Origin: Ilumatobacteraceae bacterium
Lineage (GTDB): Bacteria > Actinomycetota > Acidimicrobiia > Acidimicrobiales > Ilumatobacteraceae
Reading direction: 5' to 3'
Length of the DNA: 64,000 nucleotides
Assembly: GCA_033344875.1 (NCBI GenBank)
Contig: JAWPMO010000001.1
Span: forward strand, 2,009,595 to 2,073,594
Part shown: in pieces, positions 18,795-27,459 of the stretch
Position numbering within the stretch: the stretch's first letter is position 1
Layout: the number at the start of each line of letters is the position of its first letter
Position numbers and translations under genes: made by a program
The notes under the pieces: generated by a model
The model's database searches: none
What the model was told of the DNA's origin: nothing
Seen by the model: the letters and a program-made list of their open reading frames with translations, nothing else

Positions 18795-19829
18795 GTGACC
18801 GAACCCGTCGACGACCGAGAATTGGACGACCAGGACTTGGACGACCAGGAGTTGGACGACCTGATCCGGGTCGTCGACCTCGACGGGCTGGTGCGGATGG
18901 TCGATGCCCGGTGCGATGCCGACGACTGGGCCGGACTGCTCCGTCTCCGCGACCGGTGCGCCGCGGCGACCATCGAGACCGGACGCCAGCTGTGGCCGGC
19001 GGCGACGCTCGCCGAGTACCGTCTCGCCTTGCTGGCGCCGGACGAGTGGGCGGCGACCGTGCTCGACGGTGAGTCGGGCCGCTTCACGATCGGTCCACTC
19101 TCGGAGGTGACTGCGGTGCGGCACACGTGGGCCGGGCTCGCGCCACACCTCGACACGGTGCCGATCGCCACGTTCATCGCCCACGAGCGAGCCATTCGGG
19201 GCGAACACATCCCTCCCGGCGAGCTGACCGCACTTCCGCCGGTACTCGACATACCTGCCGACCTCCAGCCCTGGGAACCGGCGTATCCGGTGTCGACCTA
19301 CACCGACGCGGGTGCCGAACACCCCGAGCCCGATGCCACCGGTGACCTTGTCGACGTCACCACGCCCGACGACGTCACGATCGTCGACGACGACTCGACC
19401 GAACTCGCGGTTCGGCAACTCCTCGAGGCCTGGACGGCTGCCTCCACCGGCCGCGCCGAGACCGTGTGCGTGGAGGGCGACCACCTCGCCGCGCTCTCGG
19501 CGCTCGGCGTCAGATCGGCGCGGGTCGCCGAGATCCCGGCCGCCGAGGCGGTCGCCCGGCTCGCCTGGGCGGGTGCTTCCGGCGGCGCGCAGGGTCGGCG
19601 CCGCGGGATGGCGATCGGCCGGTTCTCCGCCTGGTGGCTGCTCGGAGCGATCGGCGATCTGCACGACGACTGGCCACCCACCGACGACGAGATCGCCGAG
19701 CTCCTCGCGAACCTCCGCTGGTTTCGGTGGGACGCCCATGAACCGGCCGGCGGTTGGCGACTCCAGCTCGTGGTCGAGGACCACGCCGAGGGCCTCGCCT
19801 GGGCGATCAACGCCGCCGACCACGACTGA
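18795..19829 (+). CDS. Hypothetical protein, unrecognised family
   Basis: 344 aa cytoplasmic acidic protein with no signal peptide or membrane helix. The N-terminus has a DDQ(D/E)LDD repeat from a 15-bp DNA repeat. A helical domain follows (LVRMVDARCDADDWAGLLRLRDRCAAATIETGRQLWPAA), then a long Asp/Thr-rich linker (about 165-200) and a C-terminal domain with GASGGAQGRRRGMAIGRFSAWWLL and LRWFRWD. GTG 18795 follows CACACT by 6 nt. I do not recognise the family and assign no function. Confidence 0.7.
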   Translation: MTEPVDDRELDDQDLDDQELDDLIRVVDLDGLVRMVDARCDADDWAGLLRLRDRCAAATIETGRQLWPAATLAEYRLALLAPDEWAATVLDGESGRFTIGPLSEVTAVRHTWAGLAPHLDTVPIATFIAHERAIRGEHIPPGELTALPPVLDIPADLQPWEPAYPVSTYTDAGAEHPEPDATGDLVDVTTPDDVTIVDDDSTELAVRQLLEAWTAASTGRAETVCVEGDHLAALSALGVRSARVAEIPAAEAVARLAWAGASGGAQGRRRGMAIGRFSAWWLLGAIGDLHDDWPPTDDEIAELLANLRWFRWDAHEPAGGWRLQLVVEDHAEGLAWAINAADHD

Positions 19830-19960
19830 CGATCACGGCGGCACCGGGTCGCACTTCTCGACCGAGCCCAACCGGTGACCCACTCCCGAGCTCGACGTCC
19901 CAATGCTCGACCCGACGGCGACGGCGCGCTGTGCAGCGGTTCCGGCATGGACATCGCGAC

Positions 19961-20053
19961 ATGGAGGTTCGCGAGCTGGTCGTTCGCGAGCTGGTCGTTC
20001 GCGAGCTGGTCGTTCGCGAGCTGGTCGTTCGCGAGCTGGTCGTCCGGAACTGA
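19961..20053 (+). CDS. Possible 30-aa repeat peptide
   Basis: ATG 19961 opens a 30-codon frame whose residues are MEVRELVVRELVVREL and further copies of the VRELV unit, ending VVRN before TGA at 20051. Net charge alternates Arg and Glu every five residues, which would give a helix with charged stripes. No clear RBS or leaderless motif precedes it. The repeat may simply be non-coding; this is recorded as a possibility. Confidence 0.25.
   Translation: MEVRELVVRELVVRELVVRELVVRELVVRN
19967..20041 (+). repeat. Five exact 15-bp tandem repeats in a 474-bp gap
   Basis: GTTCGCGAGCTGGTC is repeated five times without a change. The rest of 19830-20303 shows no convincing conserved gene; the repeat gives open frames in several phases. 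A 30-codon frame from ATG 19961 through the repeat is listed separately. A promoter-like TACCGT near 20258 and RBS AAGGAC serve the YceI gene downstream. Confidence 0.95.
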
Positions 20054-20303
20054 CGATCGAGCCAGAGCCTCCGACCTCCAGCGGCCGAGTCGCACCGGTT
20101 GCTCGACGTGTTCCCCCGTGAACCCGTGATCATCGAAATGCTCGGCGTGTCGGAAGCCCATCGTGGGCGAGGTCGGTACTCCCGCTGGTGTGGGGCGTCG
20201 TCGGCCTGATCGGAACGTGACGAAATCTCGCGACCCCGCGAACCGGGAACACCGCCGTACCGTACTGGTCGTTCGAGGACAGCTTCCCACCCCCAAGGAC
20301 GAC

Positions 20304-21179
20304 ATGAACGACAACAACACGACCGACGCCGACATGATCGACGATCCGACCGCGGCCGGCACCGACCGCCGTGGCGGCTTCCCGAAGTGGCTCAAGTGGG
20401 GCCTGTTCGGTGCGCTGGCGGTCCTGGTCGTCGGGTACGGCCTGATCTTCCTGTACGCCAAGGTCCTCAACGACAGCCCCGACGAACTCGGCGACGCCGA
20501 CCTCGCAGCCGCACTCGCCGACGACGCCACCGAGGAAGCCGAACGGGCGAACGACGAGACGACCGACCCGTCCGACACCGCATCAACCGTGACGCCGACC
20601 ACCGGGGCTGTCACGACCGAAGCCCCCGAGGCGCCGGCCGATGACGCTCCAGCGGCAGCCGGTGAGGTCTGGGACATCACCGATGCCTCCGAGCTCGGGT
20701 ACCGCGTCAAGGAGATCCTGTTCGGTGTCGACACCGAGGGTGTCGGTCGTACGAACCAGATCACCGGTTCACTCGTGATCGACGGCACACAGGTCACCGA
20801 CGCCGAGTTCGTGGTCGATGTCGCGACGATCGAGAGCGACGACGGTCGGCGGGACAACCAGTTCCGCGGTCGCATCATGTCGACCGACGAGTTCCCCCAG
20901 GCGGTCTTCACGCTGACCGAGCCGATCGAGCTCGGCACCGAGGCGACCGAAGGGGCGACGGTCGACACGACCGCCACCGGTGAGCTGACGCTGCGGGGCG
21001 TCACCAATCCGGTCACGTTCGACGTGAGCGCCCGACTCGAGAACGGCAAGATCGGCGTCCTCGGCGACATCCCCGTCGTCTTCGCCGACTACTCGATCGC
21101 CAACCCGTCGACCGGTGGCATCACCACCGAGGACAACGGCCTGCTCGAGTTCGTCCTGGTCTTCGAACCCGCCGCCTGA
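20304..21179 (+). CDS. Membrane-anchored YceI-domain protein
   Basis: 291 aa. A cytoplasmic N-terminus (1-27) is followed by one transmembrane helix (about 31-52, KWGLFGALAVLVVGYGLIFLYA), an acidic and Thr-rich linker (to about 120) and a C-terminal YceI beta-barrel (about 122-288). The YceI core is recognised by the TGSLVIDGTQVTDAEFVVDV strand, the DNQFRGRIMSTDEFPQAVFTL segment and GELTLRGVTNPVTFDV. YceI proteins bind polyprenyl lipids. ATG 20304 has AAGGAC 5 nt upstream; the longer frame from 20163 covers only promoter sequence. Confidence 0.92.
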   Translation: MNDNNTTDADMIDDPTAAGTDRRGGFPKWLKWGLFGALAVLVVGYGLIFLYAKVLNDSPDELGDADLAAALADDATEEAERANDETTDPSDTASTVTPTTGAVTTEAPEAPADDAPAAAGEVWDITDASELGYRVKEILFGVDTEGVGRTNQITGSLVIDGTQVTDAEFVVDVATIESDDGRRDNQFRGRIMSTDEFPQAVFTLTEPIELGTEATEGATVDTTATGELTLRGVTNPVTFDVSARLENGKIGVLGDIPVVFADYSIANPSTGGITTEDNGLLEFVLVFEPAA

Positions 21180-21250
21180 TCACCCGAACGGAGCGGACCG
21201 GGTGCCCCATCGTTCGAACCGGATGATCACCACCCATTAGGTTCGCCCGC

Positions 21251-22318
21251 GTGATCGCTCCCCTGTCCCGTTCGTACGCCGACGCCCGAGCCGCGTTCAT
21301 CGCCGCGGCCACAGCCGCCGGGGCGCGGATCGAGTCGTTCGCGCATCCGCGCACCGGGCTGACGGGCGAGGAGCTGTTCGTCGACGTCGCCGAGGTCGGG
21401 CCCGCCGACGCCGACCGCGTCGTGATCGTCGTGTCGGGCACGCACGGCGTGGAGGGCTACCTCGGCTCGGCGCTCCAGCGTCACCACCTCGAGACGTACG
21501 ACACCGACCGCGAGCCCGGGCCGGCGATCGTGTTCGTCCACGCCCTCAACCCGTTCGGGTTCTCGTGGGTGCGCAGGGTGAACGAGGACAACGTCGACCT
21601 CAACCGCAACTTCGTCGACTGGTCGCAACCGCCGCCGACCAACGACGGCTACGCCGACCTCGCCGACGCACTCGTGCCGACCGACTGGTCGGCCGAGACA
21701 CAGGAACGGACCCTGCTCGAGCTGATGGCGCAGATGGAGACGCTCGGGTTGGAGCGACTGCAGCAGACCGTGTCGGGTGGCCAGTACGACCACCCGACCG
21801 GCGTGTTCTACGGCGGCACCGGCCCGACCTGGTCCAACGAGTGGCTCCGGGCGTTCATGGCCCGACGGCTCGACGGGGTCGGTCGCACGGCGATCATCGA
21901 TCTGCACACCGGCCTCGGACCGTGGGGACACGGCGAGCTGATCTCGAGCGAGCGCCCCGGCAGCGACACGTTCGAACGGCAGCAGTCGTGGTGGGGTGAG
22001 GTCATCTCGATGATGGACGACGCCAGCGTGTCCGCCGCGCTCGAGGGCGACTGGCTGGGTGTGGCGGCCGACTTCGCTCCCGGCACCGAGATCACCGGGG
22101 TGGCGATCGAGTACGGCACGGTCGACCCGATCACCGTCCTGCAGAGCCTGCGCGCCGACGCCGTGCTCCACGGCCACGGCGACCCGACCGCCGACGGAGC
22201 GAGCGACGTGCGAGACCAGGTCCGTGCCGCCTTCCTCGACGACGACCCGGCCTGGCTCGAGACCTGCCTCCCCCGCTACCACTCGGTCGTCACCGCCGCC
22301 CTCGGACACCTCGCCTGA
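21251..22318 (+). CDS. M14-like metallopeptidase, DUF2817 family
   Basis: 355 aa zinc carboxypeptidase-type protein without a signal peptide. The metal-binding HxxE is in VVSGTHGVEGY (His65, Glu68), and a later His is in AIIDLHTGLGP. The substrate-carboxylate Arg is in NVDLNRNFVDW, and a Glu in VAIEYGT is in the position of the catalytic Glu270. DUF2817 peptidases remove or hydrolyse short peptides or amidated acids; the substrate is unknown. GTG 21251 follows TAGGTT by 7 nt. Confidence 0.88.
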   Translation: MIAPLSRSYADARAAFIAAATAAGARIESFAHPRTGLTGEELFVDVAEVGPADADRVVIVVSGTHGVEGYLGSALQRHHLETYDTDREPGPAIVFVHALNPFGFSWVRRVNEDNVDLNRNFVDWSQPPPTNDGYADLADALVPTDWSAETQERTLLELMAQMETLGLERLQQTVSGGQYDHPTGVFYGGTGPTWSNEWLRAFMARRLDGVGRTAIIDLHTGLGPWGHGELISSERPGSDTFERQQSWWGEVISMMDDASVSAALEGDWLGVAADFAPGTEITGVAIEYGTVDPITVLQSLRADAVLHGHGDPTADGASDVRDQVRAAFLDDDPAWLETCLPRYHSVVTAALGHLA

Positions 22319-22607
22319 ATCGCCGAACGGGCCGCCGGTTCGGTCAGCGTGATCGTTCGGCTGGCGGGCCCTGGAGGCGCTCATCGACCGCACTCAGGCG
22401 TGGTGCCGGTGCTCCTCCGGTTGGGCTCCCGTCGAGATCGGTCGGTGTTCTCACGCCGACAACGCCCCTCACCGATGCCGGTTCGGTTCCCTCCGAGCCG
22501 GTCGGCGATCGCGTCGAGACGGGTGCCGTCGCCACCTCGTTCCAGGTGGCCGTGGGGGCGGCGCTGCGAACGGCGCGAAGCTGGTTGGCTCCGTTCGCTC
22601 CGTTCGG

Positions 22608-24392
22608 TCAGACGGGTTGGCTCTGTTCCCAGGCGGCGGCGAGGGCGGCGTAGCGGCCGCCTCGGTCGACGAGTTCGGCGTGGGTGCCGAGCTCGACCAG
22701 CCGGCCGTGATCGACCACGGCGACGCGATCGGCTCGACGCACGGTCGACAGACGGTGGGCCACGACGATCGTGGTGCGACCACGCATCAGCCGTTCGAGT
22801 GCGTGTTCGACGAGCGCCTCCGTGCCCGGGTCGAGGCTCGACGTCGCCTCGTCGAGCACCAGCACCGCCGGGTCGACCAGCGCGGCACGGGCGAGCGACA
22901 CCAGCTGGCGTTCGCCGGCCGACAATCGTGAGCCCCGCTCGCGCACTTCGGTCTCGAGCCCCTCGGGGAACTGCTCGAACCGTTCGAGCGCGTCGATCGC
23001 CACCAACGCCTCACGCAGCTCGGCGTCGGTCGCCCCCGGCCGGGCCAGTCGCAGGTTGTCGGCCACCGTGCCGTCGAACAGGAATCCCTCCTGCGGTACG
23101 ACGACGATCCGGTTCCGCAGCGATTCGAGCGTGGCGTCGCGCAGGTCGACGCCGCCCAACCGGACCGTTCCCTGCCGGGGGTCGTACAGGCGGGCCATCA
23201 ACTTGGCGAGCGTCGACTTGCCGGCTCCGGTCGGGCCGACGAGCGCGATCCGTTCGCCGGGAGCGATCGACAGGTTCACGTCGGACAGCACCGGCGCGGT
23301 CGTGCCCGGGTAGACGAACGTGACCGCGTCGACGTCGAGTTGCCCGCGCTCGGGGAGATCGACCGCGTCGGGGGCCTCGTCGACCTCGGGTTCGGTGTCG
23401 AGGATCTCGAACATCTTGTCGAGCGACGCCGTGGCCGACTGCACCGTGTTGTACAGCTGGCTCAGCTGCTGCACCGGTTCGAACAGGCTCGACAGCAGCA
23501 ACACCACCCCGACCACGGTGCCGACCGTGACCTGACCGTTCTTGGCCAACCATCCGCCGGCACCGATCGCGATCGCGGTGGCGAGCACGCCGCAGAACTC
23601 GACGACCCCGAAGTACCAGGTCGACACCTTGACGCTGTGCACGTGTGCGTCGTACAGCTCACGGTTGATGACCCGGAACCGGCGGGTCTGCTCGGGTTCG
23701 CGGGCGTACGCCTGGATCACCCGGACACCGGTGATGTTCTCCTGCAGTGCCGACAGGTTCTCGCCGACACGCTCACGCACCGACAGGTAGGCGCGGTTCG
23801 AGTCGCGCTGGAACCGGATCGACGCGACGACGATGAACGGCAGGACGAGCAGCGCCAGCAACGTGAGCTGCCACGACATGATCAGCAGCACGACGAGCGC
23901 GAACGTGAGAAGGATCGCAGCCGACACGAACTGGAGCAGACCCCACTGCACGAGCTCCGACATCGACTCGATGTCGGCGGTCATGCGTGAAACGAGCACG
24001 CCGGCCTGGTTGCGGTCGAAGAACGCCAGCGACTGCTTCTGGATGTGACCGAACAGGCGCAGCCGGAGCGCACGGAGGAATCCCTCGCCCGCCCGGTTCA
24101 CGAACACGAACTGTTGGCGACCCCCGAGGAACGCGATGATCGCCACGGCGATGTAGATGCCGATCGCCAGGTTGAGTGCACCGCGGTCGTCGGCTCGGAT
24201 GCCGCTGTCGATGCCGTAACGGAGCAGCAGCGGCCCGATCAGCGTGGTGCTGGTCGAGATCGCGACGAACCCGAGCGCGGCCAGCGCCAGCTTGCGTTGC
24301 GGCTTGGCGAGCCGGGCGGCGCGCCGGATCACCTGCTTGGTCTGCGCTCGATCGAGCTTGTCGTCCTCGCTGACGGCATGCGCGGCCCACAT
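22608..24392 (-). CDS. ABC exporter half-transporter (catalytic partner)
   Basis: 594 aa: six-helix type I exporter domain (about 30-330) then nucleotide-binding domain. Walker A is GPTGAGKST, signature LSAGERQ, Walker B VLVLDEATSSLD with the catalytic Glu, and the H-loop VVAHRLSTV. The degraded signature LSAGE and intact Glu mark it as the active Walker B subunit of a heterodimer with the gene immediately upstream (start 1 nt after that stop). Family resemblance is to BmrCD/Rv0194-like multidrug or lipid exporters; substrate unknown. Confidence 0.93.
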   Translation of the reverse strand: MWAAHAVSEDDKLDRAQTKQVIRRAARLAKPQRKLALAALGFVAISTSTTLIGPLLLRYGIDSGIRADDRGALNLAIGIYIAVAIIAFLGGRQQFVFVNRAGEGFLRALRLRLFGHIQKQSLAFFDRNQAGVLVSRMTADIESMSELVQWGLLQFVSAAILLTFALVVLLIMSWQLTLLALLVLPFIVVASIRFQRDSNRAYLSVRERVGENLSALQENITGVRVIQAYAREPEQTRRFRVINRELYDAHVHSVKVSTWYFGVVEFCGVLATAIAIGAGGWLAKNGQVTVGTVVGVVLLLSSLFEPVQQLSQLYNTVQSATASLDKMFEILDTEPEVDEAPDAVDLPERGQLDVDAVTFVYPGTTAPVLSDVNLSIAPGERIALVGPTGAGKSTLAKLMARLYDPRQGTVRLGGVDLRDATLESLRNRIVVVPQEGFLFDGTVADNLRLARPGATDAELREALVAIDALERFEQFPEGLETEVRERGSRLSAGERQLVSLARAALVDPAVLVLDEATSSLDPGTEALVEHALERLMRGRTTIVVAHRLSTVRRADRVAVVDHGRLVELGTHAELVDRGGRYAALAAAWEQSQPV

Positions 24393-24393
24393 G

Positions 24394-26181
24394 TCAGTCG
24401 CCCCCCGTCGGCGTCGGAGCGGCCTCGACCGAACCGGCTGCGGCCAGCACCTCGCGGTACCGGTCGTCGGTGGCCAGTAGTTCGTCGTGGGTACCGTCGG
24501 CGAGCACGCGGCCGTCGCCGACCAGGACCACCCGATCCGCCATGGCGATCGTGCCGGGTCGGTGAGCGATCACGATCGTCGTGCGACCTTCCATGACGGT
24601 GCGCATCGCGGCACGGATCTCGTGTTCCTTCGACGGGTCGACGGCGCTGGTCGCGTCGTCGAGGATCAGCACCTTCGGATCGCTGACGACCGCCCGGGCG
24701 ATCGCGATGCGCTGACGCTGACCGCCCGACAGCGAGAACCCGCGCTCACCGAGGATCGTCGAGTAGCCGTACGGCAGTTCGTCGATGAAGTCGGCGGCAC
24801 CCGCGAGTTCGGCCGCCCGGCGGATCGTGGCCTCGTCGGCCTCCGGGCAGGCGAAGGCGATGTTCGCGGCGACGGTGTCGTGGAACAGCAACGTGTCCTC
24901 GAACACCAGACCGACGGCCCGGCGAACGTCGTGGACCGCTCGTTCACGCAGGTCGACCCCGTCGAGCCGGATCGTGCCGCGCTGCGGGTCGTAGAACCGC
25001 ACGAGGAGTCGGGCGACGGTCGACTTGCCCGAACCGGTACCGCCGACCAGGGCGACCGACGTCCCCGGTGCGATGTCGATGGTGAACCCGTCGAGCACCG
25101 GTTCGTCGACGTCGTAGCCGAACGCCACGTCGTCGAACTGCACCGCACCGGCTCGCTCGGGCAGCCGCCCAACGACCGGGCCGTCGATGATCGCCGGCGT
25201 GGTTCCGAGGACGTGATCGATGCGTTCGAGTGCCGCCGTCGCCCGCTGCCCGAACGCGACGGTCATGCCGATGGTGCGCAGCGGCCACACGAGGAGCTGC
25301 ACGTAGAAGTTGAACGCGACGAGTTCGCCGATCGTCAGCTGACCGTCGAGCACCCGGTGGCCGCCGACCGCGAGGACGGCGATGATCCCCGCCGCCGGGA
25401 GCAACTCCATCAGTGGCAGGTAGGTGGCACGCACCTTGGCGGCGACGAGCGACTCGCGTTGGATGTCGTCGGCCTCGACTTCGAGTTTGTCGGCCTGCAC
25501 CCGTTCGGCGCCGAAGCCCTTGATGACCCGGATGCCCGACACGGTTTCCTCGACGACGCTCGCGAGCTGCGCCTGCTCCTGCTGCACCGCCCGCACCGCC
25601 GGGTGCACTCGGTTGGAGAACCGTTTGGCGGCGATGTTCAGCAACGGCAACGCAGCGAGCGCACACAGCGCCAGCAGCGGGTCGATCACGACGAGGACGA
25701 TCCCGACCGCGGTGATCAGCGCCACGTTCGACAGCGTCAGCGGGATCATGACCACGAACGCCTGGATCTGGTTGAGATCGCTCGATGCCCGGCTCATCAG
25801 CTGGCCGGTCTGCGCCCGGTCGTGGTAGCCGATGTGGAGCCCGAGGATGTGTTCGAGCAGCTGCTCCCGCAGCCGCCGCTCGGTCAACCGACTCTGGCTG
25901 AACGCGACGTAGCGACGCAGCGCGGTGAACGTGCCGGTCATCAGTCCGGCGCCCGCGATCATGATCGCCCAGCCCCACGAGCTCCCGGGACCTTCGATCG
26001 CCCGGTCGATGGCACGCCCGGTGAGCCACGGGATCGCGACCTTGCCGACGGTCCAGAGCAGGCCGACACCGACGCCGAGCGACAGGCCTTTCCACTGACG
26101 ACGGATCAACGCGAGCAGCGGCTGCCACTTCGCCCGATCGCGATCGCTGGTTTCGTGGTTCGCTTCGCCGCCGTCAGTCAC
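24394..26181 (-). CDS. ABC exporter half-transporter (degenerate Walker B partner)
   Basis: 595 aa, six-helix domain then nucleotide-binding domain. Walker A is GGTGSGKST, the signature is canonical LSGGQRQR, but Walker B reads VLILDDATSAVD, so the catalytic Glu is Asp. With the following gene (LSAGE plus DEATS) this gives one consensus and one degenerate ATP site, as in heterodimeric exporters. The gene lies 48 nt after the ArsC-like gene on the same strand and may be co-transcribed with it. The exported substrate is unknown. Confidence 0.93.
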   Translation of the reverse strand: MTDGGEANHETSDRDRAKWQPLLALIRRQWKGLSLGVGVGLLWTVGKVAIPWLTGRAIDRAIEGPGSSWGWAIMIAGAGLMTGTFTALRRYVAFSQSRLTERRLREQLLEHILGLHIGYHDRAQTGQLMSRASSDLNQIQAFVVMIPLTLSNVALITAVGIVLVVIDPLLALCALAALPLLNIAAKRFSNRVHPAVRAVQQEQAQLASVVEETVSGIRVIKGFGAERVQADKLEVEADDIQRESLVAAKVRATYLPLMELLPAAGIIAVLAVGGHRVLDGQLTIGELVAFNFYVQLLVWPLRTIGMTVAFGQRATAALERIDHVLGTTPAIIDGPVVGRLPERAGAVQFDDVAFGYDVDEPVLDGFTIDIAPGTSVALVGGTGSGKSTVARLLVRFYDPQRGTIRLDGVDLRERAVHDVRRAVGLVFEDTLLFHDTVAANIAFACPEADEATIRRAAELAGAADFIDELPYGYSTILGERGFSLSGGQRQRIAIARAVVSDPKVLILDDATSAVDPSKEHEIRAAMRTVMEGRTTIVIAHRPGTIAMADRVVLVGDGRVLADGTHDELLATDDRYREVLAAAGSVEAAPTPTGGD

Positions 26182-26229
26182 GTCGTGGTCGAGGGTACCG
26201 CGAGGTGGCCCGGAGCGACGGACCGGGTT

Positions 26230-26586
26230 TCAGCCCCCGAGCAGCTCGCGGATCCGCTCCTTCGGGCGGCCGATGATGGCCGCATCGGCGGTGACGACGA
26301 GCGGCCGCTGCATGATCATCTTGTTCGCCACGATGGTCGCCACGACCTGGTCGATGGTCTGTACGTCGTCGTCGCTCAGCTCCAACTTCTTGAAGAGGCT
26401 GTCGCGACGCACGAGATCGGTCGGCGGGTCCTCGAGCTTGGCGATGATCTCACGCAGCGTTGCTTCGTCGGGCGGATCCTTGCGGTACACGACGGCCTCG
26501 TAGTCGACACCCAGCTCCTCGGCAATGCTCACGGCATTGTTGGACGAGTTTCAATGGGGGTTGTGGTAGATCGTGACGTCGGCCAT
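26230..26586 (-). CDS. ArsC-family thioredoxin-fold protein, candidate selenoprotein (in-frame UGA at catalytic Cys)
   Basis: 118 codons if TGA at 26551-26553 is read through as selenocysteine (residue 12). The N-terminus MADVTIYHNPH then UGA aligns with E. coli ArsC ITIYHNPAC, placing UGA on catalytic Cys12. Downstream ArsC-type arginines are kept in LVRRDSLFKK, MQRPLVVTADAA and GRPKERIREL. TACCGT lies exactly 6 nt before ATG 26586, the leaderless layout of this genome. The alternative GTG at 26532 lacks such a motif and would delete strand 1 and the active site. A stem-loop follows the TGA. ArsC proteins reduce arsenate or act as thiol oxidoreductases. The usual Arg a few residues after Cys is Asn here, so substrate is uncertain. 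A simple nonsense mutation (TGC to TGA) is the main alternative. Confidence 0.72.
26523..26539 (-). promoter_or_regulatory. SECIS-like stem-loop downstream of the in-frame UGA
   Basis: On the minus strand CAATGC-CGTGA-GCATTG forms a perfect 6-bp stem with a 5-nt loop, starting 11 nt after the TGA. The apical loop G residues are about 19-21 nt from the UGA, within the range expected for bacterial SECIS elements, and a G is among the first two loop bases. A CUC/GAG pairing could extend the stem. Function is inference. Confidence 0.55.
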
Positions 26587-26697
26587 GCACCCACGGTAGT
26601 CGGCCGTACCGATGTCACACCCTCCGCGTAGCGTCGAACGTGCCCGACTTCCCCTGACCAGCCGTCGCTCAGCGACGACCGACCGACCAGGGACGAC

Positions 26698-27144
26698 ATG
26701 GAACACACCGCCGTCCGGCGCCTCCCGCGCGCCGGCATCGACACGATCGACCACCCCGACATCGCACTGGCCGCCATCAGCATGGCGATCACGCGTCCCC
26801 TCCGCAGCGAGACGATCCTGCTCCTCCTCGACGACGCTCGGCGCGGCCGGGCGATCGTCGTCGTCAGCGACACCACCGAGCGCGACCAGGTGATCGAGGT
26901 GGTCGAGTGCGTCACCCAGGGCGAGGGGTGCGAACACCTCGGAGCGATCGTGGTCGCGTCCGTTCACCCCGACCACCGACCACATCTCGACGAAGCGCAC
27001 GACGAAGCTCAGACCGACGTGGATCGCTGGCTCGAGATGAGCGACATCGCGTCGCTGGCCGGTGTCGAGCTGCTCGAATGGTTCGTGATCGGCCGTTCGA
27101 TCAGCTGCCCGCGCGACCGGCTGGGCGAGGCGCCTCGCTGGTGA
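26698..27144 (+). CDS. Hypothetical protein, possibly RadC/JAB-like
   Basis: 148 aa, no signal peptide. The sequence gives strands ETILLLLDDARRGRAIVVVSD and LGAIVVASVHP, then DVDRWLEMSDIASLAGVELLEWFVIG, a pattern seen in actinobacterial JAB/RadC-like proteins, but the zinc HxH motif is absent, so an enzymatic role is doubtful. ATG 26698 follows AGGGACGAC. It is divergent from the ArsC-like gene and its 3' end overlaps the convergent DUF4031 gene by 44 nt. Confidence 0.55.
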   Translation: MEHTAVRRLPRAGIDTIDHPDIALAAISMAITRPLRSETILLLLDDARRGRAIVVVSDTTERDQVIEVVECVTQGEGCEHLGAIVVASVHPDHRPHLDEAHDEAQTDVDRWLEMSDIASLAGVELLEWFVIGRSISCPRDRLGEAPRW

Positions 27145-27433
27145 GTCCGGCGGCGGCCGCGCCGGCAGCGCGGCGTTGCGCCGGCGTGAGTCGCAGACCG
27201 GCCGCCTTGAGCCGTCGCAGCAGCTCCCGACTCTCCACGACGGTGGCGCCGCCCTCGATCATCGCCGGGCGGTACTCCTCGGGGATGTCGTAGTGGTCGC
27301 CCTGGAAACCACGCCGCGGAATGCCGTTGGCATCGGCAAACGCGTGCAGCTCGTCGAGCGACTCGTCGCTCACGAGATGGCACCAGCGGCGGCCCCGGTG
27401 CCACCACCGCGCCTCGTCCATCAAGATCGTCAC
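27101..27433 (-). CDS. DUF4031 domain protein
   Basis: 110 aa, unknown function. The family pattern is clear: MTILMDEARWWHRGRRWCHLVSD, ELHAFADANGIPRRGFQGDHYDIPEEYRPAMIEGGA, with conserved His, Phe and Tyr positions. The GTG start at 27433 has CAGGCT 7 nt upstream. The last 44 nt overlap the convergent upstream gene. The C-terminus is Ala/Arg-rich and may be disordered. It is divergent from the HD gene by 26 nt, so both promoters overlap. Confidence 0.82.
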   Translation of the reverse strand: MTILMDEARWWHRGRRWCHLVSDESLDELHAFADANGIPRRGFQGDHYDIPEEYRPAMIEGGATVVESRELLRRLKAAGLRLTPAQRRAAGAAAAGLTSEAPRPAGRAGS

Positions 27434-27459
27434 GGCGTCGAGCCTGGCACACTGGGCCG

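Noticed and set aside
19298-21070. 590-aa minus frame with NDQLA pentapeptide-like repeats
   Set aside because: Antisense to the YceI gene; the repeats are the 15-bp tandem repeat in another phase, not a pentapeptide protein.
26230-26532. ArsC-like gene starting at GTG 26532
   Set aside because: No leaderless or RBS motif; removes the first strand and the active site. The upstream ATG is better supported.
24487-26631. 714-aa plus-strand open frame
   Set aside because: Antisense to the ABC half-transporter; no motif.
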